Below, in pieces: positions 49,201 to 62,300 of a DNA stretch of 64,000 bases. Both the position numbers and the translations under genes were made by a program. Numbering within the stretch: position 1 is the first letter of the stretch; every line of letters starts with the position of its first letter. The notes below the pieces were generated by a model. That model was not told the DNA's origin. It did not search any database and worked only from the letters and a program-made list of their open reading frames with translations. This stretch comes from Aphelocoma coerulescens (Eukaryota > Chordata > Aves > Passeriformes > Corvidae): the NCBI RefSeq assembly GCF_041296385.1, contig NC_091015.1, positions 51,836,345 through 51,900,344 of the forward strand, written 5' to 3'.

Positions 49201-50640
49201 ATACTGGAGAAGCTTTAGAACCTTGAGCCCTTTTGTCTACTCACCCTTATCCCCATCTTGTGCAATCTTGTGTTGGCAGCAGATAAGCAATTCAAAACAA
49301 ATTAACTCTCCTGTGCCGACGTCCTGTAGCATCTTGTTTGTGGAATGTTTGCCAAGAGAGCCTCAGCTTGGCTTATCTCAGGGTGAAACTTTGCTTTACC
49401 TGAACATTGGTCCCCTAGTGTTACGATTTGAGTACTTTGCTCTCTGAAATGGTGGCACAGGGAGTCAGGATGCTGTCTGTTGGTATCAAAGCAGTAATAT
49501 TTGGCTTTTGCTGAGACTCAAGGGAGATCTAGCTAATATTCTTGCTTAAGGATATTTCATGTAACTTCTGCCAAGACAGAACTGTTAGTTGTGATTCCTC
49601 ATTTGGTACAGCAGTGGGCCTTTTGTGTTGATTGCAGACACACCTTACTCTTTTGGAGCATTTTGACTGCAATTTGTTGTTTAATCAAATTTTGAAGTAC
49701 TTGTGCTGTGAGAACTTTTTTTTGTTTGGCATTTTATCTTTCCATGTTGTTCTTTAGCTTACACAGTAATGCCCACATTCAATGGAAGAACTTTGGCACG
49801 TAGCAGAGGATTGTGCATGTACACAGGCAATGGCCCACATGGCAGCAGTATGAAATTCCTGTAATCCAGAACGTGGCCCGGGTTCTCAATGTTCAGAAAA
49901 TAAAACTTCCCATATCTGTTTGGTGTGGGTGGTGATTTTTTCTTTTTTCTTTTAATTTTTTTTCCCACTGGTAGCTGCTTCCCTAGTTGACTAGTTGAAG
50001 AATTAGACTTTTCTTGCCCAACGGTAATGGGGAAGAAGGGTGAAGTTGCCAGGAAACATTAATAATGTAAACAGCAGTCCTGAGCCTCTGAGGTAAGGAG
50101 TGTCTTAAGCCACTGTTGACTTAACATTTTGCAGGGCTGGGGCTGGAAAGTGCCTACGCAATAGTGTTCACAGTAGTGTCTGAGCTAGTGACAGAGCTGG
50201 GAAGTGTGTTACCTCCCTGGTGACAGCATGCTCTGGGACAGGATGCTGTGCAAAAGCAAGTGTGGTCTAATGCATAAATCACTTGGCTGGCAGGAGCTGA
50301 TTTTGTGCTGCTGCGTGGCACAGATAAATGACTTCATCTCTCTCTCAGTTCCCATGTAAAATGAAGCTGTCAAGCTGCTGTGAAGCTGAGTTCATTAAGG
50401 GAAGTAAAAGTGCTTTGGGGTCACGGGGTGAGAGGTGCCATTAAAAATCTGTTATCCATACATCATCACTTGTGAACCCATAAACAAATTGAACAGACTT
50501 GCTTTTCTGCTTTGTTTCTGCTGGAAAAAGAATCTGATAAAACTGTGTTCCCACCCCCACAAAAAAAACAATCCATGCATTTGTAGTGACCCTAACCTGA
50601 CTAAAAGTCCTGGGAGTATTGCTTTTAATGAGTTTCAGCA

Positions 50641-50722
50641 TTTTTTGGTTTGTTTTTTTGGTTCTTTTTTGTTTGTTGGTTGGTTTTTTGTTTGGTAGTG
50701 GGCCTGTTTGGTTTGGTTTTGT
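50641..50722 (+). repeat. T/G-rich low-complexity stretch
   Basis: Irregular repetition of TTTGG, GTTTG and TTGG units over about 80 bases, with almost no A or C. G-runs are too short for a G-quadruplex. It is simple low-complexity sequence in intron 3. Confidence 0.8.
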
Positions 50723-52604
50723 GGCAGGATGAGGGGTTACATTTTACTGGCTTAGATTGGGAGTAAGTGAGGATGCTTTGCTTATCTTTAGTACTGAGCC
50801 TATTTGGGAGGGACATGGTTTTGCTTTATGATATTCACTTTACCTCTCTCAGCCCCTGCCTCATTTAGCTTTTACAAAAAAGTGTCAGGAAACTTGCTTC
50901 AGGCAAAAATAGGTGAAAGATCTATGCTAGGTCATATCTGTCTGTATCTCTCACTAAAGGACCCACCTGTACCATGTGTTCATACAGCAATATGTTGGAG
51001 GGATATGAATGTTCTGCTTGCTCTTGGGTCAGTCTTCCTAGATTTTACAGCTAATTCTATTTTTTCATGTTGTTAACATACTTAAGCAGCACTCTTTTAT
51101 CTGAAGAGGCTTGGAAAAACCCACTGGAAGCAGTGTGTACAGTGGTTCTTCCCCACTGATGTCCAGGCATACCCAAGAGGAAGTGCAGTTGATAGACAAG
51201 TAGACTTTGTTCAGCAGAGACACCTGTGAACATCTGTTCACTGCAACTTTTTATGTTGCAGAGCTCCTTTCTCTCACCTCACTAATGATCTTTCTCTCGT
51301 GTAATATTTTATAACTGGATTACCACATCTGTGTGAAGAAATCAGCTGAGAGAATAAAGAATTATTAGAGGTGAGCTTTCAGATACTCAGATCCTGCACC
51401 TCCATTCTGCTTGTCTTCACAAAACTTGGGGGAGCCCAGTTACCACTGGGAAATTATTTCCTCTCTCAAATGTGAATATTGATGTGATTTGATGAATTCT
51501 GTATTCAGAGTGAATCAGGATGAAAAGTAGCTGCTGTAATCTTGCAGAACAGGAACGGAGGAGGAACTGAGCCACTTGGTGGTGAAGGTGGGAGGGGTAT
51601 AAGCAGATAGGAGCACACCTACCTAGCTGGAAGAGTCTTCCTCAGCAGATGAGACTGATACCCTTCTTTGCAGAGATCAAGCCCGTAAATGAACAAAACT
51701 TTCTGAAGTGGCCATTGCATCTCAGCCTCTAAGTGTGCAGCTTGAGATGTCTGAAAGTAGCGTGGCAAGTGTGGAAAGTTACAGATGGTAACTTCCTTAG
51801 CTCAGAATACAAAAGCTTTTTTAAATTCATGTAACTTGGAGGTTCAAAACTGCCGATCATCCTTAAAAATTAATTAGGAACTGGAAATGGTGGTTTTGCC
51901 AGTGTCAATTCCTGCAGCACCCAAGTTTCCTATCCAAATTCCCTCAGTGAGTGAGAGCTAATAGGATCACAGCACCAGCTGGCTCTGCTGGGGAAAGGAG
52001 GGTGGCATTGAGTGTGGATGACAGCTCCTGGCTCCAGTTCCAACAGTGGTAGATATCCAGGTCTTTCCCTCTGGTTCGTAGACACTAAATGTGTTATCCA
52101 TCAGTATATTGACTTCCCGTGTCATATGGAATCTCCTTCCCTATCTTACTTTTATGAGCTGAAGTCCTGATGCTCATGTTTAAGACAACAAGGAGTTAAG
52201 ACTGATTTGTCTAATCTGGTAAGATTATCTTGACAAAAAAAAAATGTGGAGGGAGAAGGAACTCGGGAACTTGAGAAGCAAAAATTAAATGTCAGCAGAA
52301 CTGTGACAGACTTGCATTCCTGTTTGGAAACTTGCCATGGAGCTAGTAAAAAGCAAAATTATTGGCACAGTTACAGTGGAGCAACCAGCTGACCTTTCCT
52401 GGCTGAAGGAGTGTTTCTGGTTAACTGTTCATAAACCAAATAACTATCATGTGGATTCACATTTTCAAAGGAAGGAATACAGAATCTTGAAAATAAACTT
52501 TCAGAAACCTTCTACAAATTCTCCCAATTGTTTGAGGAAGAAACCAAGCACCCAGAGCACTTGGGTGGCTATAGTTCAGTGCTGCTGTTGTTGTTAAGTA
52601 ACTG

Positions 52605-52876
52605 TACAATCATGGAATGGTTTGGGTTGGAAGGGACCTTAAAGATCAGCTAGTTCCAACCCACCTGCCATGGGCACAGGTGCCACCCACTAGACCAGGT
52701 TGCTCAATGCTGAAGCCAGCCTGGCCTTGAACACTTCCAGGGATGGGGCATCCACAACTGCTCTGGGCAGCCTGTCCACTGCCTCAGCACACTCTGAGTA
52801 AATAATTTCTTCTAACATGTAATCTAAATCTCTCCTTTTTTTAGTTTAGAACTGTTCCCCTTGTCCAATCACTAGG
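52605..52876 (-). mobile_element. CR1 LINE 3' fragment, antisense in intron 3
   Basis: The + strand shows the reverse complement of a CR1 3' end. It opens with ACAATCATGGAATGGTTTGGG and continues with GGAAGGGACCTTAAAGATCA, CCTGCCATGGGCACAGG, GGCCTTGAACACTTCCAGGG and CTGTTCCCCTTGTCC. The copy is 5'-truncated at about 52876 and covers roughly the last 270 bases of the element. It is better kept than the other short CR1 copies in the window. Confidence 0.93.
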
Positions 52877-55800
52877 ACTTTTTTTTTTGTCGTTTGTATT
52901 ATTTGTATTTTGTATGGATGTTGGTGCTCTGGCCTTCTGCAATAACCGGTCTAGGCTGGCCGTGTAGGTTGTGTTGTTTGTGCTCTGCCTGTGCTGACTG
53001 TTTGCCCTTTTAACTGAGGATGCTGTCTTGCAGCTGCCCTGGTGGGTCTTGGGGAGCCTCTTGGCAGTGGGAGATGGGCAGGAATGATGTCTGGATTAGG
53101 AAGGTGGGGTGAACGGCGTGAGAGGTGACTCTCTCCCTGGGTCTGTAAATCAATCATATGGAAATGGCTGTGATTTTTAGATTACTTGGTGGAGAGGCAG
53201 GGGAGCAGCTCCCTTCCTGAACTGGGACTTTCCTTGGTGGTTAAGAAACCTGTCTGTGGGATGGAAGCTGACATGATGGCCTTGGTTAGCGCTGTGGCAG
53301 ACCAGGCCTCGCCTGGAAAGAGATGACTGATGTGCTCTGAAGGGAAAAGAGACATGGAATTTGCCATGTGAGCAGTCGGGAAGCTCAGTCCTGCGAAGAA
53401 GTGATAAGGAAATGAAATGTAGGTGAGCTGTGCAAGAAGTGCCTGAAAGTATGAAGCATTAAGGCTGTGTGTTGTACCTGCTTGCCTATGAAGTTTTGTG
53501 TGTCCTTTTTTCCTTTGGCTCCCTATGGGCCTGCTCTAGGTCTGAACTCCTTCTTCCCACCAATGTTTTCATTTTATTATTACAAAACGCTTCATTAAAT
53601 CTTGGGGAAACCATGTTGATATGACGTCAGTCCTATGGTGAAATGTGGAGTTCCCACTGCTGTGATCCCAAGGGGCATTCTCAGTATATTAATCTCCCTT
53701 CCCACATGGTGCATGGCTGGCTGTGGGGCTGAAGAAGGCATAAGCCAAGCAAGGGAGTCTGTAATTTTATTATTGAGGGTGAGGAGTCACTTCCTGGACT
53801 TTCACCAGGGAATCCACTGAATTTTGTAAGTTTTTTCTAAAGCAGGGTATACTTTGGATTCAGTCAAACAAATGTTTTTCAATGCTCAAAGTTTGATGGA
53901 GTGGCTCTTGTGCTCTCCTGTCATGTTTGCACAGTTGCATCCGAAAGCCCGTGAGCAGTGTGTGGGAGTCACTGCCCTGCAATCAGGGCTCAGTCTCTCA
54001 CTGCTGCTGCACAGAGCTTGTGCTTGGTGTGTTCTGTTTGTTCCACCTGAATGCTCAAAACTTGAAAACTGTATTTTAAGTTTTGAATCTTGGTTCTGTT
54101 GCATTTTCCTTCAGGCCAAAGCAGCAACAAAGCCTCGGAAGCAGGGAACTCAGAGTCACTTACCTGGGTCAACAAGCGAGGTTTTGCCTGGCTGATTTAT
54201 TAACATTATTTATTTACTTAAAGACTGACTCAATGTGACTTTTGTCTTCTGGCTCTGTCACCTGGTTGAGCAGTGTGATATTGGAGTGTGTCAAACTGGC
54301 TGTCCTTGAACTGCCGAGAAGATGACAGATGTTGCCAGGTCGGATTGGCAATGTGACGCCAAAGATGCGATCTGGGAAGCAAAGCTCCTTAATGTGTTTG
54401 TCTTCCCATCAGCCTTACTAATGCAGGACAGTAGATCAGTGCGACTGGCAGGTTTTTACCCTCTTAATCCAGGGCAGGTGAAAATCTGCCCTGTGTTTGG
54501 GAACACTGACAACTGCTACTTCACAGATGAATGGAAAAAAATCCTTACCTGGTTCAAATTTAGTGCTCTGTTGCTTATATTTCCTGCAGAGGAGGTGGCA
54601 TCTGTAACAGTATCTCTGCAAGTACAACGTTCCTGGCACATATGGATAGCGGGAACTAGTTTTAATCACTTGCTTGTTGAAATACCCGTGTCAATAAGTT
54701 CTCTGTGTTTGTGTGCCCCTCTAGAAGTTAATCACCTGTATCTCTCTGAGTCTCTGTGTCTCTGTGAATAGATCTAGTTATTTTGGGTTGGTATTCATAC
54801 ACCCTACATTTCTGTTTTGTGTGAGCACTATTCTGTTGATGGATGGTTAGTTTGTATAAGCTATTGATACAAAAACTGTAATTGGTTTTCTTACGGTTAT
54901 TCGCTGATGTGCCTTGGAGGGCTCTATCATGTAAATTTGTTGACTTTTTGCTGTAAATTAGAGGTTCTTCCCTCTTCTGCTTTTCTTCACAGTAGTAGAA
55001 GAAAATACTGTTGAAACTGTTTTGAAGAATTTATCTAGGAGAGATGAAAAAGAATTACTCTCTTTTGGTGTCTTTCTCTCACTTTCTCCACCCCTACAAA
55101 GCCTCCATCAGTTCTCAGCCATTGTGGATGGCAGTAGTTCAAAGCCAGATTAGCTGTTCAACCTCCTCTCCATTAATTGTCAGGAACCAAATGAACTAAT
55201 TATTTTTCTTACCTTCAAGAATGTTTTTTTTTCTGTTGTGAAATACTTAAAGTATTGTGCAAGTAGGTCTGAAGTAATGGAATACTGGGTTAAGTTGGTG
55301 TGGAAATACCCTTAGTTCTTTGCAGTAACAAGGAGAAGGCTGGTGCAGAAAAATTTGGGTTTATTTGATAGATGTCAGCTGATTTAGGCAGAAAGAAGGG
55401 ATACAGGTGATCTGGCTACTACATTTAGCCACAGATGCAATAACAGATGCTGGAGCTGGCAGGAAGGTGTAAGCAGCTCTCAAGGGGTGGTGGGATGTGA
55501 AAATAGAACAGAATCTCTTTTTTCCTCTGCTGTTGTATGAAGATTTGAGTAACATCATTTTGCATCCTCTTCAGTTTGGAAAAACCTGAGAGATAAGGTT
55601 GTGCATTCCTTAGCATGGCCGTAGCACTTGCACAGCTGTTGCCAAAACACAGATCTACAGGGAAAAACCAATTTAAAGGAAAGGTTGCTTTGCTTTGTTG
55701 TCTCTCACTATTTCCTCTCCTGATTTTTTTTCTGGCCTCTAGTAAAGGCTATTTCAAGAGATTGTAAGCCACAGACAGGATAATCTGTTAAAAATAGTAG

Positions 55801-58800
55801 TTGGCATTTGAGCTTGGGTGGCTTGAGGTCAGGGTGATATCCTATGTACCTGTTTGGTGTGATAATTGCTCAGGGATGACTGCTGAAGGTAGCACAAGTC
55901 TTGCAACTTTGGGGAATTTGTTCAGCCAACCAAGTCTTTTTTGTGTACAGTGATCTGAATAGGTGGGAGTCTATATTGTAGGGATAAATGTTCATGCTAG
56001 GGTCTGTTGCCAAAACAGATGTGATATGGATGTTGGTTGCTGCTTTCTGGGTGTGTTTCGTTATGACTTCTAATAAAACAGCATGAATTTTGGAGCTTTT
56101 GTCTGCTCTTGCTGGAAAAGATTATCTGAAGAGTCTAATTTCTGTATTAGGAAATTAGTGTGTGGGAATGGCTCTGTACTGACTTCATTTCTGTAAGAAA
56201 TATATCTCAATTGCATCAAACAAAAAGTTGTACTATTAAACAAGAAAGTTTGCTGCCAGGATGTGGAAGAAATGTCCACCTCTTTTAGCTGTGTCTGCTT
56301 CTGGTGGTTGTTTGTTTATTGTTTTGCTGTTATTGTTTGGTTTGTCTTGGTAGGTTCTTTTAATTTGGTGAAGTGTGCTTATGGCTTGTTCTCAAAGGAG
56401 GATTTTATTGCTGTGCAGTGGAGTTGACATATTCCCTATTCCTGCTGCTACCTAGGCTATTTCCTTCGAGGAATGGACTTAGCCTTTCATTAGTCCAGGA
56501 CACCGTCCGCAACTTTTTTGTTTAAGTGAAGCAAGCCTGTTACTCACATGTGCTGTGGAGTTGTGTAATTTGACTAGGAAAAATGTCAAAGAGTCAATAT
56601 TTATCTTCAACGTGTCCCTTAAGAAGATGACTGTCTCAGGAGTATCTGTGAGCATGCAAAGGTGTACAAGGTCAGCCTGGAACTTTCTTCTAGAGCATAT
56701 TCCTGGTATTGAGGATAGGCAGTTGCTGGTGGGTGTGAGGCTTTCTGGGAACTGGGAGAACATGTCCAGAACAGCCCATCAGCCAGGTGAAACTCCTACC
56801 CACATGCCTTGTCTTTGCTTATGCCAGTATGCATGCACAAGATGTGCTTTCAGAACCAGGCTGCCAATCCCTTGCAACACTCTGGGAACTTCTACTTAAA
56901 AGCATTTACTGCTTTGGTGGCAATTACATGAGACAATGATCTAGTGTTTCTCCTGAACATACCTGTTGCATCTATATGTGCTGAATGTTGATTATCTTGG
57001 ATAATTAGCAAAAGCCACTAAAGCAGGTGGTGTACCTCTTGGAGGGTGTATTTGTGGGAGTTGTTCCTTGCTTCTATATTTAATTCCAGCAAAGCAGGCT
57101 GCTGCCAGGTGCAGATGAGCATGTAGAGCCTCTGTAAACCTAGAAACCAGCTGTAAGCCCTGGACTTGCTGACTCACTGGCTAAGCTCTCAGAATGCAGG
57201 TGCATAGAGCGGGGAGGATTATCTTGGTGTTTTTCTCTCTTAATAAGATCATTTACCTTGGAGATCAAAACCTGAACATGTTCTATCATCCCCTCCCTTC
57301 CAGAAAGCAACAGCTTAATAATTTTGGCTACAAACAATTGCACAACTAACAAGCAGATGGCAGTGAATGCCCAAGAAGGCTGTGCCTGGGTGGTAGTAGA
57401 CTGAACAATTTGTCATGTTCTGGTCCCATAGACTCATTAATTAGTGTGAGTAACTCCAAGTGCACCAGCATCTCTCAACAACAGTGAAAAACAGTGGAGG
57501 GGCAAAAGGCTTGGGGTAGTGTCTCCCATACAATCTCTGTGCCCAAGTGAGCATGGCCTCCCTATTCCTGTAAGGCAGAGAGCTACACCAATTAAAACCA
57601 GTGAGGAGACCAGCAGGTTTCAAATGACTGACTGCACAGTGGCAATGATCAGCTCAGAGGGGATATCCTTGCCCTCGTTTCACAAGATCCCGGTTGCAAC
57701 CTAGATGGGAGCTGCCAGAGAACAGAGGAGGGCTGGCAGCTGATTGTTCAGTTCAGTTCAGACCAGGACTGTTTTTAACAGTGTTTAAGGAAACTCTGTG
57801 TTCAGATATTTTCTTTCACATTTCCTTCCACAGCTCCCAAAGAAGGGAGGTGGGATTTGAGGAGTCCAGCTGTCCTTGTGCTGGTAACAGAAGCAGCTAA
57901 TGAATGAGCTATTGGTTGTGCCCTGAAGCTTCTGGGTCTTCGAACACACTCGTGATCCTGTCTTAAAGGAGTTACACATACCACCTAACTTTAGCACAGA
58001 GCTAGATGTCTCTTGAAACATGCTTTGTAGGTCTGCTCTTATTTCCTGTGCCTTTTTATAGACTGCAGGAATGTAATACAGAACCAGGAGTCAGGTCAGT
58101 TCTACAACAATTTGGCTGTTAGAAGAGAAGGGGTGGATGCATGTAGGGGACCAAAAAGCCCAGCACAAGAATAAGACACCTAATCAAAAGCAGAGACTAA
58201 GGGAGACACATGGTTATAGTGTTCCACAGGCATTTCATTAGTTATGCAGCTGGGAGGAAATGGTTTGTGTTTCACAAAATTCTAACAAGGCTTCTTTTCC
58301 CCTTTTCCTCCCCTTTGCCTTCTCCATCTAGTTAAAAATCTTCAAATATGCTTTTGAAAAAGCAAATTCTAACCCATGTTCAATTGTATAGCTTTATAAT
58401 AAACTGCTTAAAGAACACAAGGGTATTTCAGACTCTTGAGAGACTATTTTGTCAGTAATGCAAACAGTCATTGCAGATTATACAGCTCAGGCCTCAGATC
58501 TGTTAAAATGAGGTCACTCCCAAGGCCTTGGATTTTAGAAGTTGTTTATGAAAGTATAGCTATAGAAAGGGTTTTCTGTGGTGGTTATACTACTTTTCAG
58601 TTCTGGTTTGGATCAGAGTTTTTAGGCTGTAGGGAGAAAGGGAAGGTCATGGTCCTTAAAAAAAGCAAACAAAACCTCTACCCTCTTCCAGTTGCACCAC
58701 TAGTCTGTTTATTCAGGAAAATAAATGCATCTGAGTATGTAGGAGAATATTCAGCATCACTGCTAAGTTTTTGCAAAAATGTTCTTCAGGTTTTGAGAAA

Positions 58801-58859
58801 CTAAGAAAAATATGATGGTATTTGATAGAAATACTAGTTGTACACGACCTTTGGAAGGT

Positions 58860-59310
58860 CATCAGATCTCAACTTTCTGCACTAAGCAGATCTGTCACAT
58901 TGTTGGATTGCATCAGCCATGGCTTTGCCAAGTCTTTGAGACCTCCAGAGACGGCGATTTGAAACCTCTCTGTGTAACTTGTCTGCAGGATTGGCCAGCC
59001 ATGGCCCTCTTAGTTTAGCCTAGGACATGGTTTGCATTACTCCCAATGAGACTGCACCTTTTCAGCTTCCTCAGCCCGACACCTGCTGTCATGTGCAGGT
59101 CCTTTTTGATGGGGCCGACCATAGGATTATTCCACCCCAAGTGCAGGACTCGACAGGTCTCCTTGTTGTAAAGTGTCTCTTGGCCCAGTCAAGTTTCAAC
59201 AAGGTCCATCTAGGTTGAGGTTCTGCCTTTTCAACCACCTCCTCTGACTAAGTGTCATTCGTGCATTTGCTGTGGATGGAGTTGTGCCTGTGTCAAGGTT
59301 GTTGTTAGTT
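58860..59310 (-). mobile_element. Decayed CR1 LINE fragment, antisense in intron 3
   Basis: Only scattered CR1-like signatures remain on the + strand: ACCTCCAGAGACGGCGATTTG, then CCACCCCAAGTGCAGGACTC, CTTGTTGTAAAGTGTC, CCCAGTCAAG and CTAAGTGTCATTCGTGCATTTG. They occur in the order expected for the reverse complement of CR1. Divergence is high, so this is an older insertion than the other copies. The boundaries are approximate. Confidence 0.55.
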
Positions 59311-62300
59311 GTTTGGCTGTTGAGCATTATGAGCCCTTGCATCTGGGCTGCTGCTCTTGTTACTGCCTGCCAGCTGTATTAAAACAGGTTGAGGAGGACT
59401 GAAGCCAAAATAGCAGCACTCAATGGCTGGTTACTGTGAATGGTGCAGAGAGCACTCAACTGCCTCCACCTTGTAGGCTTCTGAATCACTGCATCTGCTG
59501 CAGTGGTGGGTAAGATTGGGATGCTATGGTCAATGAGTGGTGATCCTGCTGTCCTCATCCCTTCCAGAAGCTTGTGCAGACTGCCCTGATGCAGTCACTG
59601 TGATCAGGGATCCCTGAAGACAGGCAGTGCTACAGCAACTCCAGTGGGCGATGGATGGAGTAAAGTTCCTGTTTCAAAACATGTTCCCTGTTGTACTTTG
59701 CACAGCAAATTAACGTAGGATGTTGCTAAAAGGAGGAAAGGGGGCCAGAATGAAAACATCTGAAACTTGCTTCCTTCTGAATAGTGGGACTGGAACACAG
59801 TTAATCATTATCTATTTGCTAGTAAGCAAGTACATGTTTGCTGGTAGCAATTAAACTATTGTTTTAAAGATTAATGGGTGGGAGAAACATTGGTTCTACA
59901 GTAACAAACAAGTGCTTTCTAGAGCAAAGGCCTTGGGCCAGCACGTGGTGTGCTGGTGCCTTGTTCTGAGCAGCAGCTGTGTGTTCCCTTCATGCTCCAG
60001 CTTATGGTGATTTCATAAACAGAGATTGTTCATGTCTTTCATTGACAATAACACAGAGATGCTGAAATAAAGTGGATGTCAATGCCTTCCTTGGCTGTGC
60101 AGGATGAGATAGATTCACCTGGATAAATGAGAAGCCAATTTTGAAAATATCTGATCTTTGCTGACTGACGTTTCTAATGGGAAATTTTCTAGTTTCTGAA
60201 AATGCCCTTTTCATTAGATATCATCGGTACTTGTGGTCTGGTCCTCTGGTGAGGCTGGCCAATGGGAGAAATCCTGCATAGGCTCATCTCCACAAAATGA
60301 ACTCTCTGTATCTCTTTGGGGCAGCCTGGCTGGGCTGTTAGCTGTGTGCAGGTGTGTTCACATGTCAGAGACTGACCAGTGTCTACCAGGGTACATTAGA
60401 TGTTGGCTAGCCTCAGAGGAATGTTATAGCTGTGTTGTACCATGTTTCAGTGTCAGTGATACTGTGCAGAAACAAAAACAAAAATCAGAGATGAGATGAA
60501 ATGGAGATATGTCATAGGTTCAAGCTATATATGGGAAGGTGGGGAAAAATCCTCTATTAGCAGCTGGGCAAGGGCTCTGACTACAAGGAAAGCTTGGGTC
60601 AACAGAAGCTATGTGGACTAATCAGAAAATTGTGTTTCATAATTAAAGAGTGCACAGTTTTCTGCTCTGGAAGTGGACAAGCAGGTGTCTATATGCTGCT
60701 GCTGGTTCCAGGAGGACTACATTTAAAAAGTGCCTGGTTTTATTTCCTTCTGTTAGCGTGCCATGGCCTAGCACTTTTTAAATTTCTAGCTGACAACATA
60801 ATCTGGCTGTTGTGCATGGTTCCCTTCTGTGCAAGGCCCTGTGTAGGCTAAGCAGGGGACTGCCCAGAGGGTGCAGATTTTATCCCCCCAAAGGGGTTTG
60901 TCAGGACTGAGCACCGTTCAGCAATATATTAATAACTCGCAGTTATGAACCCTGTCAGTACCCCTTTAATTTTACATAATTTATTTTCTAAGCTGACATG
61001 TTTTATACCATGGTGCACCGTTTGCTTCTGTGAATGCTGCTACTGCATGTCACTTCTGGGTCTTTGGGATCTGCCTGGGAAGTTCAGGGCTGTGCCTGTT
61101 GGAGCCAGGGAGATCAGGGAGGCAGATGAGCTGGTGAGAGGAGGTCACATGTGCAGAACAGCACAGGGTGGATAGCGGTGTAAGAGGAAGATCTTGGCCA
61201 TGAGGAGGGGGCTGAGTGGGCAGAGCAGGACTTCTGGATGTGCTGCTGGTTGTAGGGAAGGGATTTACTGTTGTGGGAGACTTGTTTGTAGCTGGCTGCT
61301 TGTAGAGGACTGAGTTGCAGAGAAGGGACAGAGTGGCAGGAGGAGCTGATGCTCTCTGTGGACAGCATGTGACAGATGTGCTGTGACAGTGGGATTCTCC
61401 TTGGCTTCAGTCTCTGTGGCTGCCTAATCATGTTTCTTAAGGACTCCCATTTTATATTTTACACTGATAGGGGAAGGGTCTGCAGTGGTGAAGACATTCA
61501 GCTGAGTTTCCTGGCAGAAAGCACTGATCTTGAGCCACAATGAGCAGTGTCACGGTGGCAGTGGGAGCTGGGGCACAGGTCCTCCAGTTCCCAAGGTGTC
61601 AGGACTTTCTCACTTTCAAAAAGATGTTTCTCTGGACGGGCTTTTCTTACTATGATGAAAGAGATTCTCACTTCTATACTGGGTAGATTCCATCAAGCAC
61701 CAGTGATATGAACAACAGGCAGAAAGTTGACATCTCACTTGCCTCCAACCTCCCTCAGTGATTTTTGTCCTTGTCCCTAGTACATTTTCTCTCATTCTAC
61801 CCCAGGGCTAAACCTCTCTCAACTCAAACACAAGTTTGTGATGAAAGAACCTAGTTTTCAGCCATTCATTTGAATTTTGGATTTTGGTCTTGAGAGAAAC
61901 AGCCACTGTCTAAAGTGATAAAGATTATGTGCAGTGTAAGGAGGCTGATATGGAGACCTGAGCTCCTGCTGGTTTCTCTGTAGTTTTAAAAGCACACAAA
62001 GAACGTGGCTACTCTCTTTTCCATCCAGTGGAGTGACCCATGGGCTTGGGACTGAGAGCAGTCTGTTGGTGATGGTGCAGAACAACTTGTACGTGCTGGA
62101 GGGAGTGCTAAATGAAGGCTAATTATTGAGTAACTGTACTAGAACACAAAAAAAAGTGTTTGAGTATCCTTTTTCACATTGGCAAAGCCACAAACCTGTT
62201 GATGTTTTTCTAATGACAAATGTATCATTCTTTACCCTAGCATTTGGCTTTTCTTTCTCAGGCTTTCAGTAAGTTGCTTAAAATAAAGACAGTAGACTGA

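Noticed and set aside
54115..54180. Exon-like 66-base stretch in intron 3, phase 0, preceded by TTTTCCTTCAG
   Set aside because: Its 22 residues (AKAATKPRKQ at the start) do not match the expected next SH3BP5 exon, and the donor would be a weak GTTTTG.
54322..54771. 149-codon + open frame in intron 3
   Set aside because: It shows no recognisable domain, signal peptide or splice context, and lies on the sense strand inside an SH3BP5 intron; taken as a chance frame.
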